DNA of 54,365 bases from Corynebacterium meitnerae (GTDB taxonomy: Bacteria > Actinomycetota > Actinomycetes > Mycobacteriales > Mycobacteriaceae), in contig NZ_JAKMUS010000016.1 of NCBI RefSeq assembly GCF_027570075.1, forward strand, positions 1 to 54,365. Reading direction: 5' to 3'. Shown here piece after piece: positions 37,017 to 44,991 of this stretch (position 1 is the first letter of the stretch; each line of letters begins with the position of its first letter). A model generated the notes under the pieces. It was not told where the DNA came from and searched no databases. It saw only the letters and a program-made list of their open reading frames with translations. Made by a program: the position numbers and the translations under genes.

Positions 37017-37085
37017 CGTGACGCTCGCACCCTCTACGATTGCGATGCTTAACGACGACGACCCGGCTGAAAGGAGGCCGCAACC

Positions 37086-37436
37086 ATGAAACAAGAACCA
37101 GTCCCTGAAGGACTCCTTGACCGCGCCCTCCACACCGCCTTCACCACCGACGAATGGCCAGAGTGGGACACACTCGACATCGTCCCCACCACCGACGAGC
37201 CCTTCGACCTGGACGCCTTCGACCCCTTCGCGGGGAAAGAGGACACCGGGTCGGTTGAGTCCCCTGAATCTGACTCTGACTCTGACTCAGAGGACTCTTC
37301 CGACTCCCCGGTGCTCGACTACCCGGATCTGGGCGCTGATCTGGGACCTGATCTTGGATCGGACTTCTCCTCCGATGTCGATTCGGGTTTTGATTCAGGT
37401 TTCGATTCCGATTCCTCCGGGAACTACGACATGTAA
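37086..37436 (+). CDS. Acidic low-complexity protein, 116 aa
   Basis: GAAAGGAGG lies 7 nt before the ATG. Residues 1-60 are ordinary; the rest is Asp/Ser-rich (DSDSDSEDSSDS, then DLG and FDSG repeats). No domain, signal peptide or membrane helix. It follows the DxDGDG gene by about 70 bp with no promoter box between them, so it is likely co-transcribed from site D. Perhaps a partner of the repeat protein; function unknown. Confidence 0.6.
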   Translation: MKQEPVPEGLLDRALHTAFTTDEWPEWDTLDIVPTTDEPFDLDAFDPFAGKEDTGSVESPESDSDSDSEDSSDSPVLDYPDLGADLGPDLGSDFSSDVDSGFDSGFDSDSSGNYDM

Positions 37437-37522
37437 CTACTGCCCCGGCGCGACAATGTTGCAGTATTCTTTTGCGTAACTTATTGAACACTTGTCCATC
37501 CCGGCGCAGATTGAAAGCAGAT

Positions 37523-38068
37523 ATGTCCGAATCCCAGCTTCTCCAGAACGCAAAAGGTGGGGATGAGTCCGCCTTTGCCAAACTGGTGAAGCTGCACGAA
37601 GGAAAACTTTTCAACGTCTGCCTCCGCATCACCACCAACCACCACGATGCGGAGGAAGCATTCACCGCGGCACTGTATCTGGCATGGAAGAACCTGCCTA
37701 CGTTCCGCGGTGATTCTGGTTTTGGCACCTGGATGTACCGCATTGCCTCCAACACCGCGTTGGAAGTTGTGCGCCGCCGGAAGCCCACGGTCTCCCTCGA
37801 CGCCCCGCGCGACTCCGAGTCAGAGGACTCCCCCTCCTTCGAGATCGCCGATCCCCTCGCCGAGTTTGAACAATCCATCGCGGACAACGACGCGTTGAGT
37901 ACAGCCCTGGCCTCGCTTCCCGCCGACTCCCGCGAAGCCCTCATCCTCGCCGAGATCGCCGGCCTCACCCTGGCCGAAATCGCCGAGCACCAAGGCTCTT
38001 CGCTTTCCGCCACCAAAGTCCGCGTGCACCGGGCGCGCAAAAGCCTCCGCGAGCTGCTGCAGGGATAG
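37523..38068 (+). CDS. ECF-family sigma factor
   Basis: A 181-aa group 4 sigma factor. Region 2 spans about 20-90 (HEGKLFNVCLRITTNHHDAEEA, then FRGDSGFGTWMYRIASNTALEVVRRR); region 4 is at about 125-180 (LASLPADSREALILAEIAGLTLAEIA, SATKVRVHRARKSLREL). The linker is Ser/Glu/Asp-rich. Region 2 has DAEEAFTAA where most ECFs have DAEDLTQ. An in-frame start exists at 37472, but GAAAGC upstream of the ATG at 37523 and the domain edge favour this start. No membrane anti-sigma factor is visible next to it. Four matching promoters lie within 10 kb, so it probably controls this locus. A weak GTAAC-N16-CATC (37476-37500) might be its own promoter. Confidence 0.85.
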   Translation: MSESQLLQNAKGGDESAFAKLVKLHEGKLFNVCLRITTNHHDAEEAFTAALYLAWKNLPTFRGDSGFGTWMYRIASNTALEVVRRRKPTVSLDAPRDSESEDSPSFEIADPLAEFEQSIADNDALSTALASLPADSREALILAEIAGLTLAEIAEHQGSSLSATKVRVHRARKSLRELLQG

Positions 38069-38087
38069 CGTGTCCAAGGAAATTCCA

Positions 38088-38333
38088 ATGCCAGTTCAAG
38101 CAAGCGAAAGCCAAATCAACACCTGGGCCACCGAAGCCGAGCAGGGCTACGACGTTGCACTTTTGAAGAAGCGTGGCCGCGGACGCCCCGGCCGTGGCGC
38201 CACACCGTCACGGGTGGTTACCGTACGACTAACCGAAGCCGAGATCGCAGCCCTTGACTCCCTGGCAGCCAAGAAACACATGAGCCGCTCTGAACTCGTG
38301 CGCAAAGCAATCGCCGACCTCATCACGGAGTAA
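38088..38333 (+). CDS. Ribbon-helix-helix DNA-binding protein
   Basis: An 81-aa protein. The N-terminus is acidic, followed by a basic KKRGRGRPGRG stretch (an AT-hook-like RGRPGRG) and a C-terminal ribbon-helix-helix: VVTVRLTEAEIAALDSLA then MSRSELVRKAIADLI. A GTG start 1 bp after the sigma factor stop (38070) is possible, but the ATG at 38088 has AAGGA at better spacing. It is probably co-transcribed with the sigma factor and may regulate it or act as an antitoxin-like repressor; no toxin gene is adjacent. Confidence 0.7.
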   Translation: MPVQASESQINTWATEAEQGYDVALLKKRGRGRPGRGATPSRVVTVRLTEAEIAALDSLAAKKHMSRSELVRKAIADLITE

Positions 38334-38378
38334 GCACACCCGTTCGAGCAGCTCAAAGCCCATGTCGCACCCGCGTTG

Positions 38379-38384
38379 TAGCGT
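38379..38384 (+). promoter_or_regulatory. -10 box TAGCGT of a leaderless transcript
   Basis: TAGCGT ends 6 nt before the ATG at 38391, and no ribosome-binding site is present. Confidence 0.5.
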
Positions 38385-38390
38385 GAGGGC

Positions 38391-40142
38391 ATGAGCGAGA
38401 ACGTGGTGGAGTTTGTGCAGGCCCTGGGCGAGGCGGGCGTGGCGGCGTTGACCGATGTGAAGAGCTTCATCCGTGCTGATGAGATCTTGGACATCGATAT
38501 GACGCCGTTGGTGCGCACGGGGCCGTCGTTTACCGCGCAGGTGTTGGGTACGGATGTGTGGGTGGTGCGGTTTGAGCTGGTTGTCGATGAGGGGAAGACA
38601 GTGGCGGATCGTCTCAATGTGCATTGCACCTGCCCGGTACCACGGGTTTGGTGCAAGCACGCGGTGGCGGTGGCGTTGCAGATGATGCGGCATCCCGAGT
38701 GGCCGCTGACTGCCAAGCTGGTTGGGGAAGCCGAAGAGGAGTACGAGTTTGATTCGACCCGGCGCTATGACGATGTGGTGGTGGACACCAAAGACGTAGT
38801 CACCAGCACGTTGGAGACCATGAGCAAGCGGGATCTGGTGGATGTGATCAACGCGCTGCGGCATGAGAATCCACTGGCCGAGCCCACGGTAACCAAGTAT
38901 GTTCTGCCGTTTTCTTCCCAGCCATTGCCCGCGATGGAAGCGGTGCAACATGAAATGAAGTTTGCCAAATTCCTGTTTGACGTGGCCTATACCGAAGAGA
39001 AGGTGGAAGAGGCTGCGCACAACTTGGAGTACGCGGGCAATGTGATCTGTAGTCATGCTGATGCAACGGACTTCCAGAATGACAAGCTCAAGCTCCTGTG
39101 CGCGTTGGAGAGTCTCATCTTTGACGCCATCGCGTGGACACATCACATCACTTATCCCGTCGATAGCGTGGTGGTTGCGCTAGAGAAGCTGTATCAGCAC
39201 CACGTGCTCATCGCGCATGATACCCAGCCGCCGACACAGCTTCTGGTTGATTGGATCGTGGACGTCTTCTTGGCCCCCGGCGGTTACCTACGCCCGCATC
39301 TCGCGGACTATGCAAAGCTGCTGGAAGATGAGGATCTTGATGTCATCATCACCAAAGCCCACGAATGCGCCCCCCGCCATCCGGAGAACGTCCTGCCGCT
39401 GGAGATCGACGTAGCGTTGCTGCGCAACAACATGCATGAGGTCAAGCGGCTGTGCGGGGAGTACGGCAACTATGACGCGCTGCTGTTCTTTTATCAGCGC
39501 AACGGGATGGATCTCGGTGCGGAGAAGCTGGTGGCTGCGGCACTGGATAATGCGGATCCGGTGGAGCTCACGCCGGATCTCCTATATGCCTCGGCGGCGA
39601 AGTACTTCGGTGCGGACGGTACGCGGATGTATCACCGCTATTGGTTTGAGAAGGACGTGAGCCTCGAAAACTTCCTCGACTACATCCGTCTCCCGGACAT
39701 GGACTTCGCCGACGTTATGTTCGTGCTGCAATCCGTGGAGGAAGCCGCCACCAACCCGGATTACATGTTGCTGGCAGCAGCGTATTTCAAGCTTTTCGAC
39801 GTCGGATTCACCCTCATCACCACCACCTCCCCCAGCACATCCATGGCTGCCCACTTCGCAGAACACGTCGGTCTGGCGTATGACCCGGAATGGGCGTTCG
39901 GCGTGATCTTTGCGCACATCCGGGAGCAGATGTCCCAAGCCCTGGCCCAGGAGAACATGGCGGCAACGCGCGCAACGGTCAACTGGTTGATGGGCCGAAT
40001 GATGGCGCTGAAGAAAACAGCGCAGGAGGCCACCGGCTCATTGGATTCCGATGTGGAGTGGGGGTTGCAGGTCGGTGCGCTGAAATCTGAATTCGGCAGC
40101 CACCCGGTGGTCAAGGAGGTGTTCACGGAGTGGGGGCTGTGA
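38391..40142 (+). CDS. SWIM zinc-finger protein, 583 aa
   Basis: A SWIM motif CTCPVPRVWCKH (CxC-x6-CxH) lies around residues 82-93 and probably binds zinc. The rest is a long helical region of TPR-like appearance without a known catalytic motif, and acidic overall. SWIM domains mediate DNA or protein contacts; proteins of this shape occur in actinobacteria and are mostly uncharacterised. The gene is leaderless, about 57 bp after the RHH gene, and separate from the ECF promoters. Function unknown. Confidence 0.7.
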   Translation: MSENVVEFVQALGEAGVAALTDVKSFIRADEILDIDMTPLVRTGPSFTAQVLGTDVWVVRFELVVDEGKTVADRLNVHCTCPVPRVWCKHAVAVALQMMRHPEWPLTAKLVGEAEEEYEFDSTRRYDDVVVDTKDVVTSTLETMSKRDLVDVINALRHENPLAEPTVTKYVLPFSSQPLPAMEAVQHEMKFAKFLFDVAYTEEKVEEAAHNLEYAGNVICSHADATDFQNDKLKLLCALESLIFDAIAWTHHITYPVDSVVVALEKLYQHHVLIAHDTQPPTQLLVDWIVDVFLAPGGYLRPHLADYAKLLEDEDLDVIITKAHECAPRHPENVLPLEIDVALLRNNMHEVKRLCGEYGNYDALLFFYQRNGMDLGAEKLVAAALDNADPVELTPDLLYASAAKYFGADGTRMYHRYWFEKDVSLENFLDYIRLPDMDFADVMFVLQSVEEAATNPDYMLLAAAYFKLFDVGFTLITTTSPSTSMAAHFAEHVGLAYDPEWAFGVIFAHIREQMSQALAQENMAATRATVNWLMGRMMALKKTAQEATGSLDSDVEWGLQVGALKSEFGSHPVVKEVFTEWGL

Positions 40143-40151
40143 GCGCTCCAC

Positions 40152-40157
40152 TACACT
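40152..40157 (+). promoter_or_regulatory. -10 box TACACT for the LppP/LprE-type gene
   Basis: TACACT ends 8 nt before the ATG at 40166, so the transcript would have at most a 1-2 nt leader. The box lies 9 bp past the previous stop. Confidence 0.4.
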
Positions 40158-40165
40158 GGCGCGAC

Positions 40166-40852
40166 ATGATGTCCCGTTACCGTGCTGCTGCTGTTGCCCT
40201 CACAACCATGCTGGCGGGAGGTGTGCTCGTTGGCTGTTCCACTGCTGGTGATGGCCTCGAGGAACCCGCGATGACCACCGTTGCTGCCGCGGATGAGGGT
40301 GCGTCGACGCAGTCGAGCAGTGCGCAGCCCTCGTCGAAGGAAAAGCCGGAACCGGAGAAGAAGTGTGCTTCCCTGGCGAAGGACCCGCGGGAACAGTACC
40401 CCACCGGCAACGAGCGGCTCGGGCGGATGCCAGCTGTGGTGGGCTCCGGCGACCTTCACGTGAATTTCTGGATCGGGGGCGTGGAAAACAACTACGACCC
40501 GTGCGCGGAGTTGTCGTGGATCACTTTCGCTGGCGGGCGTGGGTATGAGGACGGCCCGGCCGGTACGGGCGCATCCATCACCGACGGGTTGGCGCTGTAC
40601 ATCAACGGTGAACCGGTGGGTGAGATGCGTGAGTTTGACCGGATTGAGAACATCCAGCGCCTCTCCCCCAGCTCGGCGGAGTTCAGTTGGGGTGAAGTGC
40701 GCAACGGTACCGCTGCTGGGGTGACGCACCGTTTCACCGTGACGTTGAAGAATGATGGCGGGAAGCTCGTCGTGGACGGCCCGGACGCGCAGGCGTTCTA
40801 CGACCAATGGGACAGGGACACCGGGCAGTACTTGTTGGGGCACGATGGCTAA
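40166..40852 (+). CDS. LppP/LprE-family lipoprotein
   Basis: A 228-aa lipoprotein with lipobox LVGC (lipidation at about Cys24) after an N-terminal MMSRYR. A Ser/Glu/Lys-rich linker follows, then the family signature: NYDPCAELSWITF, after KKCASLAKDPREQYP. Two Cys (in KKCASL and DPCAEL) are placed for a disulfide. LppP/LprE proteins are surface lipoproteins of mycolate-forming actinobacteria; their role is not settled. The start could be either of two adjacent ATGs (40166 or 40169). Confidence 0.75.
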   Translation: MMSRYRAAAVALTTMLAGGVLVGCSTAGDGLEEPAMTTVAAADEGASTQSSSAQPSSKEKPEPEKKCASLAKDPREQYPTGNERLGRMPAVVGSGDLHVNFWIGGVENNYDPCAELSWITFAGGRGYEDGPAGTGASITDGLALYINGEPVGEMREFDRIENIQRLSPSSAEFSWGEVRNGTAAGVTHRFTVTLKNDGGKLVVDGPDAQAFYDQWDRDTGQYLLGHDG

Positions 40853-40884
40853 CCGTGGGCCAACCCAAATATGTCGAATGCGCG

Positions 40885-40890
40885 TAGGCT
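40885..40890 (+). promoter_or_regulatory. -10 box TAGGCT of a leaderless transcript
   Basis: TAGGCT ends 6 nt before the ATG at 40897; no Shine-Dalgarno sequence. Confidence 0.5.
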
Positions 40891-40896
40891 CGCTGC

Positions 40897-41373
40897 ATGG
40901 CAACACATAAACGGAAACCCATTCCAAAAGTCGCTTACGCCCCCATGCTCGGACTGGAAACATACGTTCGCGCACGTGTGGCAAAGGACTTCTCCCACCT
41001 CGTGCAACTTCGGGCCTCTGCTCTGAACCAATGCGTTTACTGCCTGGCAATGCATCGTCGTGATGCACGAAAGGGCGGTTGGACAGAAGACAAAATCACC
41101 CAGACCGAGAACTGGACTGACTTTCCAGACGCTTTTTCTGAGAAGGAACGTGCAGCACTTGAGCTCACAGATGCAGTAACCAAGATCCACGGCGAAGAAT
41201 CTGTGCCGGATTCACTGTGGGAGCGAGTGGAGGAACTGCACGGCGAGAAAGGCACGCGGGATCTCCTCATGGCTGTTGTCACCATCAACGCTTGGAACCG
41301 AGTCGGTATCACCACACGCCTTGATCCAACAAGCCTTTCCGGAGTCACGGCTTTTGATCTAGGCCAAAAGTAA
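40897..41373 (+). CDS. AhpD-like / carboxymuconolactone decarboxylase-fold protein
   Basis: A 158-aa protein with the AhpD-type motif CVYCLAMH: Cys46, Cys49 and His53, the redox-active pair of alkylhydroperoxidases. The helical context (HLVQLRASALNQCVYC, then LELTDAVTKI) fits the family. It probably reduces peroxides or disulfides in the cytoplasm; the electron donor is not visible here. Single gene with its own leaderless promoter. Confidence 0.8.
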   Translation: MATHKRKPIPKVAYAPMLGLETYVRARVAKDFSHLVQLRASALNQCVYCLAMHRRDARKGGWTEDKITQTENWTDFPDAFSEKERAALELTDAVTKIHGEESVPDSLWERVEELHGEKGTRDLLMAVVTINAWNRVGITTRLDPTSLSGVTAFDLGQK

Positions 41374-41399
41374 GCTGGCTTTTGGCGCAGGCCGAAAGG

Positions 41400-41410
41400 C
41401 GTCGATAAGC
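41400..41410 (-). repeat. 11-mer GCTTATCGACG, copy 3
   Basis: Exact copy, minus orientation, in the gap between the AhpD-like gene and accD. Confidence 0.6.
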
Positions 41411-41480
41411 AATCCGCGAAACATCGCGGGCGTGTGGGCCGATAGGCCGTGTAGGACCTGATCTATTCACAGCAAACCCG

Positions 41481-41486
41481 TAAACT
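41481..41486 (+). promoter_or_regulatory. -10 box TAAACT for accD
   Basis: TAAACT ends 8 nt before the ATG at 41495, suggesting a leaderless or near-leaderless transcript for the accD-accE-maf operon. Confidence 0.45.
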
Positions 41487-41494
41487 GAGGCGCT

Positions 41495-43012
41495 ATGACC
41501 GACAAGAAACCCGACATGACCACCACCGCCGGAAAGATTGCGGATTTACGTAACCGTTTGGCGGAGGCTCGTGAGCCGATGGGCAGCGAGGCCGCCCGCA
41601 CCGCGGGTGAGAAGGGTATTTCTACCGCCCGGCAGCGCGTTGAGGCCCTGCTGGACCCAGACACCTTCGTGGAAACGGATGCGCTCGCGCGTCACCGCGT
41701 GGAGGACTACGGCCTGGATCGCGTGAAGCCCGCCACCGATGGTGTTGTGACGGGCTACGGGCTTATCGACGGCCGACGGGTCACCGTCTACGCCCACGAT
41801 TCCTCCATTTTTGATGGCCAGCTGGGTGAGGTGTACGCCGAGAAGATCCTGAAGATCTACGACCTGGCTATTAAGACCGGTGTGCCGGTCATTGCTATCC
41901 ATGACTCGACCGGTGCGCGCCTGCAGGAGGGCGTGGTCACCGCGGCGATGTCCGCGCGGATTCTGCGCAAGGCGACGGAAGCGTCCGGCGTTGTGCCGCA
42001 GATTTCCATCGTGGCTGGTGAGGTGGCGTCCCTCGCCGCACTGCTGGTGCCCATCAGTGATCTCACCGTCATGGTGAAAACCGCGACGATGCACCTGACC
42101 TCCGTGTCCGCGGTGACGAAGGTGACGCGTCGCGTTGCAACCGCACGGTCCCTGGGCAGTGCCGATGTGCACTCCCAGATCACCGGCATGGCTCACCTGA
42201 CTGCGCCGACGGACCTGGAAGCAATCCAAACCGTGCGTGACCTAGTGGCCTTCCTGCCGGAGAACAACCGTGCGGCCTCCCCCATCAATGAGAACGCCAC
42301 GGAGCCGGACAACACGGACCTGGACACGTTCATCCCGGACAACATCGCTGCCTCCTACGACGTGCGCGATGTGATCAACCGCGTCACCGACAAGGGCCTG
42401 ACCGAGCTCAGCCGCGGCTACGCCGACAATGTGGTGACGGGTTTCGCGCACATCTCCGGCCGCGCGGTGGGCATCGTGGCTAACCAGCCGAGTGTGCTGG
42501 CCGGCTGCCTTGACCACGCCGCCGCAACGAAGGCAGCAGCTTTCATCCGCGTGTGTGATTCCTTCAACCTGCCCATCGTGGAATTCGTGGACTCCCCTGG
42601 TTTCTTCCCCTCCGAGGAGGAAGAGCACCTGGCTTCCGCGAAGCACGGCGCTGGCCTGGCCTTTGCCTACGCCGAAGCGCAGGTGGGCAAGATCACCGTG
42701 ATCATCCGCCGCGCTATCGGCCCGTCCTACGTGGTCATGGGTTCCAAGGACCTGGGCGCAGACATGGTCTTTGCATGGCCGACGGCGCAGATCGCGCTTG
42801 CGGACGCCACCACCGCCGCCGAACAACTCGGCGTCGACGTGGACGAGTACGCCGCTTCCCACCTCACCCCGTACGTGGCCACGGAGCGTGGACTCGTGGA
42901 TGCCGTCATCGAGCCCTCCCAGACCCGCGCCCACGTCACCGAAGCGCTGCGCCTCCTGGAGCGCAAGGTGGTCTACGCCATTCCGAAGAAGCACGGCAAC
43001 ATCCCGCTGTAA
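41495..43012 (+). CDS. accD: Acyl-CoA carboxylase beta (carboxyltransferase) subunit, divergent
   Basis: A 505-aa DtsR/AccD-type carboxyltransferase. The crotonase-fold halves are clear: VTGYGLIDGR, GEVYAEKILKI, then YDVRDVI, GIVANQPSVLAGCLD, FVDSPGFFP and KITVIIRRAIGP..VVMGSKDLGAD. The oxyanion-hole positions are odd: family GAGAR(I/L)Q(D/E)G reads STGARLQEG, the AGG..Y.PAL.D block reads VASLAALLVPISD, and GGAY reads GPSY. It may be a structural or specialised subunit, as in multi-subunit long-chain carboxylases. It lies with accE and upstream of accBC. Which of the corynebacterial accD paralogues it corresponds to was not resolved. Confidence 0.8.
   Translation: MTDKKPDMTTTAGKIADLRNRLAEAREPMGSEAARTAGEKGISTARQRVEALLDPDTFVETDALARHRVEDYGLDRVKPATDGVVTGYGLIDGRRVTVYAHDSSIFDGQLGEVYAEKILKIYDLAIKTGVPVIAIHDSTGARLQEGVVTAAMSARILRKATEASGVVPQISIVAGEVASLAALLVPISDLTVMVKTATMHLTSVSAVTKVTRRVATARSLGSADVHSQITGMAHLTAPTDLEAIQTVRDLVAFLPENNRAASPINENATEPDNTDLDTFIPDNIAASYDVRDVINRVTDKGLTELSRGYADNVVTGFAHISGRAVGIVANQPSVLAGCLDHAAATKAAAFIRVCDSFNLPIVEFVDSPGFFPSEEEEHLASAKHGAGLAFAYAEAQVGKITVIIRRAIGPSYVVMGSKDLGADMVFAWPTAQIALADATTAAEQLGVDVDEYAASHLTPYVATERGLVDAVIEPSQTRAHVTEALRLLERKVVYAIPKKHGNIPL
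41761..41771 (+). repeat. 11-mer GCTTATCGACG, copy 4
   Basis: Exact copy inside accD, read as CTT ATC GAC (Leu-Ile-Asp). Confidence 0.6.
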
Positions 43013-43031
43013 GGAGCTTTAAGGAACCAGC

Positions 43032-43238
43032 ATGACTAATCCCCTGTTCACGGTGGTTAAAGGCAACCCCACCGAAGAAGAACTCGCCGCGCTGACCCAG
43101 GTGCTCACGGATCTGCAGCAGGAAGCGAAGTCCCGCACCGCCGGTGGCCACCGCAACCTGTGGGGCCGCCCGGCCCCACGCGTTCACGGCCCAGTGATTT
43201 TCAACCCGTCCGCGTTTAACTCGCAGACGCTGTTCTAG
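43032..43238 (+). CDS. accE: Acyl-CoA carboxylase epsilon subunit
   Basis: A 68-aa protein with the epsilon-subunit pattern: FTVVKGNPTEEELAALTQVL at the N-terminus and a Pro-rich tail. Epsilon subunits of actinobacterial carboxylases bridge the alpha and beta subunits. It starts 19 bp after accD and is followed by maf. Confidence 0.85.
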   Translation: MTNPLFTVVKGNPTEEELAALTQVLTDLQQEAKSRTAGGHRNLWGRPAPRVHGPVIFNPSAFNSQTLF

Positions 43239-43244
43239 TACTCC

Positions 43245-43841
43245 ATGCGCCTTGTTCTTGCTTCCCAGTCGCCCTCGCGCCTGATGATCTTGCGCAACGC
43301 TGGGGTCTCACCACTCCAGCACCCGGCGCACGTGGATGAGGACGCGATCATTGCCTCCCTCGGGGGCGCCTCCCCCGCCACGACGGTGACCACCCTCGCC
43401 CGCGCAAAAGCCGACGCTGTGGCACCGCACTACCCCGATGACGTGGTGGTCGGGTGCGATTCAATGTTGCTTTTGGACGGCACCCTCCAAGGCAAACCCC
43501 ACACCGTCGAAGAAACCATCCGCCGGTGGAAAGCCCAGCGCGGCCGCACCGCCGAGCTGGTCACCGGCCATGCCATTGGGTACGGCGGGACCTGGGTGGT
43601 AGACACCGTGTCCACCCGCATCCACTTCGGTGATGTCTCCGATGCGGACATTGAGGCCTACGCCCGTTCCGGCGAACCCCTCGAATGCGCCGGTGCTTTC
43701 ACCTTGGAGGCCCTCGGCGGCTGGTTCATTGACTCCATTGAAGGCGACCAAACCAGCGTCATCGGTCTCTCCCTGCCACTTCTTCGCCGGGCGCTCTATT
43801 CTTTTGGACTGGATGCGTTGTCTTTGTGGAGCAAGTCATAG
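43245..43841 (+). CDS. maf: Maf-family nucleotide pyrophosphatase
   Basis: A 198-aa Maf protein: LASQSPSRLMILRNAGV at the N-terminus, VGCDSMLLLDG and an ARSGEPLECAGAF block, as in Maf/YhdE enzymes that hydrolyse non-canonical or modified NTPs and are linked to septum formation. It follows accE by 6 bp in the same operon, the usual corynebacterial order. Confidence 0.88.
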   Translation: MRLVLASQSPSRLMILRNAGVSPLQHPAHVDEDAIIASLGGASPATTVTTLARAKADAVAPHYPDDVVVGCDSMLLLDGTLQGKPHTVEETIRRWKAQRGRTAELVTGHAIGYGGTWVVDTVSTRIHFGDVSDADIEAYARSGEPLECAGAFTLEALGGWFIDSIEGDQTSVIGLSLPLLRRALYSFGLDALSLWSKS

Positions 43842-43967
43842 GACACACCCGAGAAATCTAACGCCTCCAGAGGGCCAAAAATTTTCGCATCGCTTTGACC
43901 TGCACTGATAGAAATGGGCTTTCGGGCCGGTCGTCAGATTTCTCGAATCCCCCCGAGACAAAACACA

Positions 43968-44014
43968 AACCGCGCCGGATGAGCGACCTAGTTTGGTCGC
44001 CCCGGCGCGGTTTT
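43968..44014. terminator. Bidirectional terminator between maf and the DUF4282 gene
   Basis: Outer arms AACCGCGCCGG and CCGGCGCGGTT, inner arms GCGACC and GGTCGC around TAGTTT, then TTTT. The A-rich left flank gives a T-rich tract on the minus strand. Both converging genes can end here. Confidence 0.8.
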
Positions 44015-44066
44015 CGCGTTGGTGCGGCGTTGGCGCCGCACGGTTTCGCGTTGGCGGGAAGAAGAC

Positions 44067-44711
44067 TTACTCGTTGTCCTTCTTGCCCTGCTCAACCAGC
44101 TCAGTGGTGTTCTCCGCGGTGCGGAAGAGGTTCACCAGGGCCTCGATGGTGAGGCGAGCGCACACGATCTGGACGAAGCTCCAGAAGGTGCCGAAGATCA
44201 GGTAGAGGAAGATGAAGAGGATACCGATGCCGGACTCGCCCTCTTCAGCCATACCGATCATGAAGAAGATGCTGAACAGCAGACCCAGGAACCACATCAT
44301 GCCGATGAGAACCAGGGCAATGATGTAGATGATCCGTGCGCTGTCCAGGGTGACAAAGCGCTTGAAGGAGAAGTCGAAGAGCTTCTTGAAGAAGCCGTCC
44401 TCCTTCGGCATCATCGGCTGACCCTGGTAGTAGCCCTGCGGGTAACCCTGGTTCGGGTACTGGCCGTACTGCGCACCGTAAGCCGGCTGACCGTACTGAG
44501 CAGTGTTCGCTGCGGTGCTTGCTGCGGTCGCGTCAGCGGAAGACGGCTGGGAGGACGGCTGGGACATCTGCCAGGTGGACTCGGTGGAGCTCGTCTGGCC
44601 GAAGGAGCCGAAAGAGTCGGTGGCAGAGGTGTCACCGAAGGAGCCGGTGGACTCCGAGCCGGTGGAGCCGGTGCTGTCGTTGGTGTTGTTGTCGTCGAAT
44701 GGAGTGGACAT
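44067..44711 (-). CDS. DUF4282 membrane protein
   Basis: A 214-aa protein. Residues 1-100 are disordered, rich in Ser/Thr/Gln/Gly/Tyr (QYGQYPNQGYPQGYYQGQP). After FFKKLFDFSF come two membrane helices (about 122-150, IIYIIALVLIGMMWFLGLL, and about 160-185, GILFIFLYLIFGTFWSFV), typical of DUF4282. Function unknown. It faces maf across a shared terminator. Confidence 0.8.
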   Translation of the reverse strand: MSTPFDDNNTNDSTGSTGSESTGSFGDTSATDSFGSFGQTSSTESTWQMSQPSSQPSSADATAASTAANTAQYGQPAYGAQYGQYPNQGYPQGYYQGQPMMPKEDGFFKKLFDFSFKRFVTLDSARIIYIIALVLIGMMWFLGLLFSIFFMIGMAEEGESGIGILFIFLYLIFGTFWSFVQIVCARLTIEALVNLFRTAENTTELVEQGKKDNE

Positions 44712-44792
44712 TATTTGTTAATCCTTCGTCTTTCTCTTCTCGGCGGTGTGCAAACCACTAGCAGTGTAGTGGAAGTGGGAGGGGAAGGTGGG

Positions 44793-44803
44793 CGTCGATA
44801 AGC
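44793..44803 (-). repeat. 11-mer GCTTATCGACG, copy 5
   Basis: Exact copy, minus orientation, in the divergent gap between the DUF4282 gene and the binding-protein gene. Confidence 0.6.
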
Positions 44804-44953
44804 AACAAGGCGCGCGGAGCGGCCCACCTGAATGGGGCCGGGGCGGACTTAATCCCACATGTAAACCCCCGGCTCGGGGGTAAATGAGGCGCCTTTTGTG
44901 CGGAAATGTGCAGGAAGAATTGAAGAATCGTCCATTCGGCGACACATTTTCTC

Positions 44954-44959
44954 TAAGAT
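44954..44959 (+). promoter_or_regulatory. Possible -10 box TAAGAT for the binding-protein gene
   Basis: TAAGAT lies 32 nt before the ATG at 44992, leaving room for the GAAAGG ribosome-binding site. No -35 was recognised. Confidence 0.3.
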
Positions 44960-44991
44960 CTTGGAAAACCTCCTATCTGAAAGGTCGATGC

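Noticed and set aside
38088..38333. RHH protein as antitoxin of a toxin-antitoxin pair
   Set aside because: No small toxin-like gene overlaps or adjoins it; the neighbours are the ECF sigma factor and a leaderless SWIM gene.
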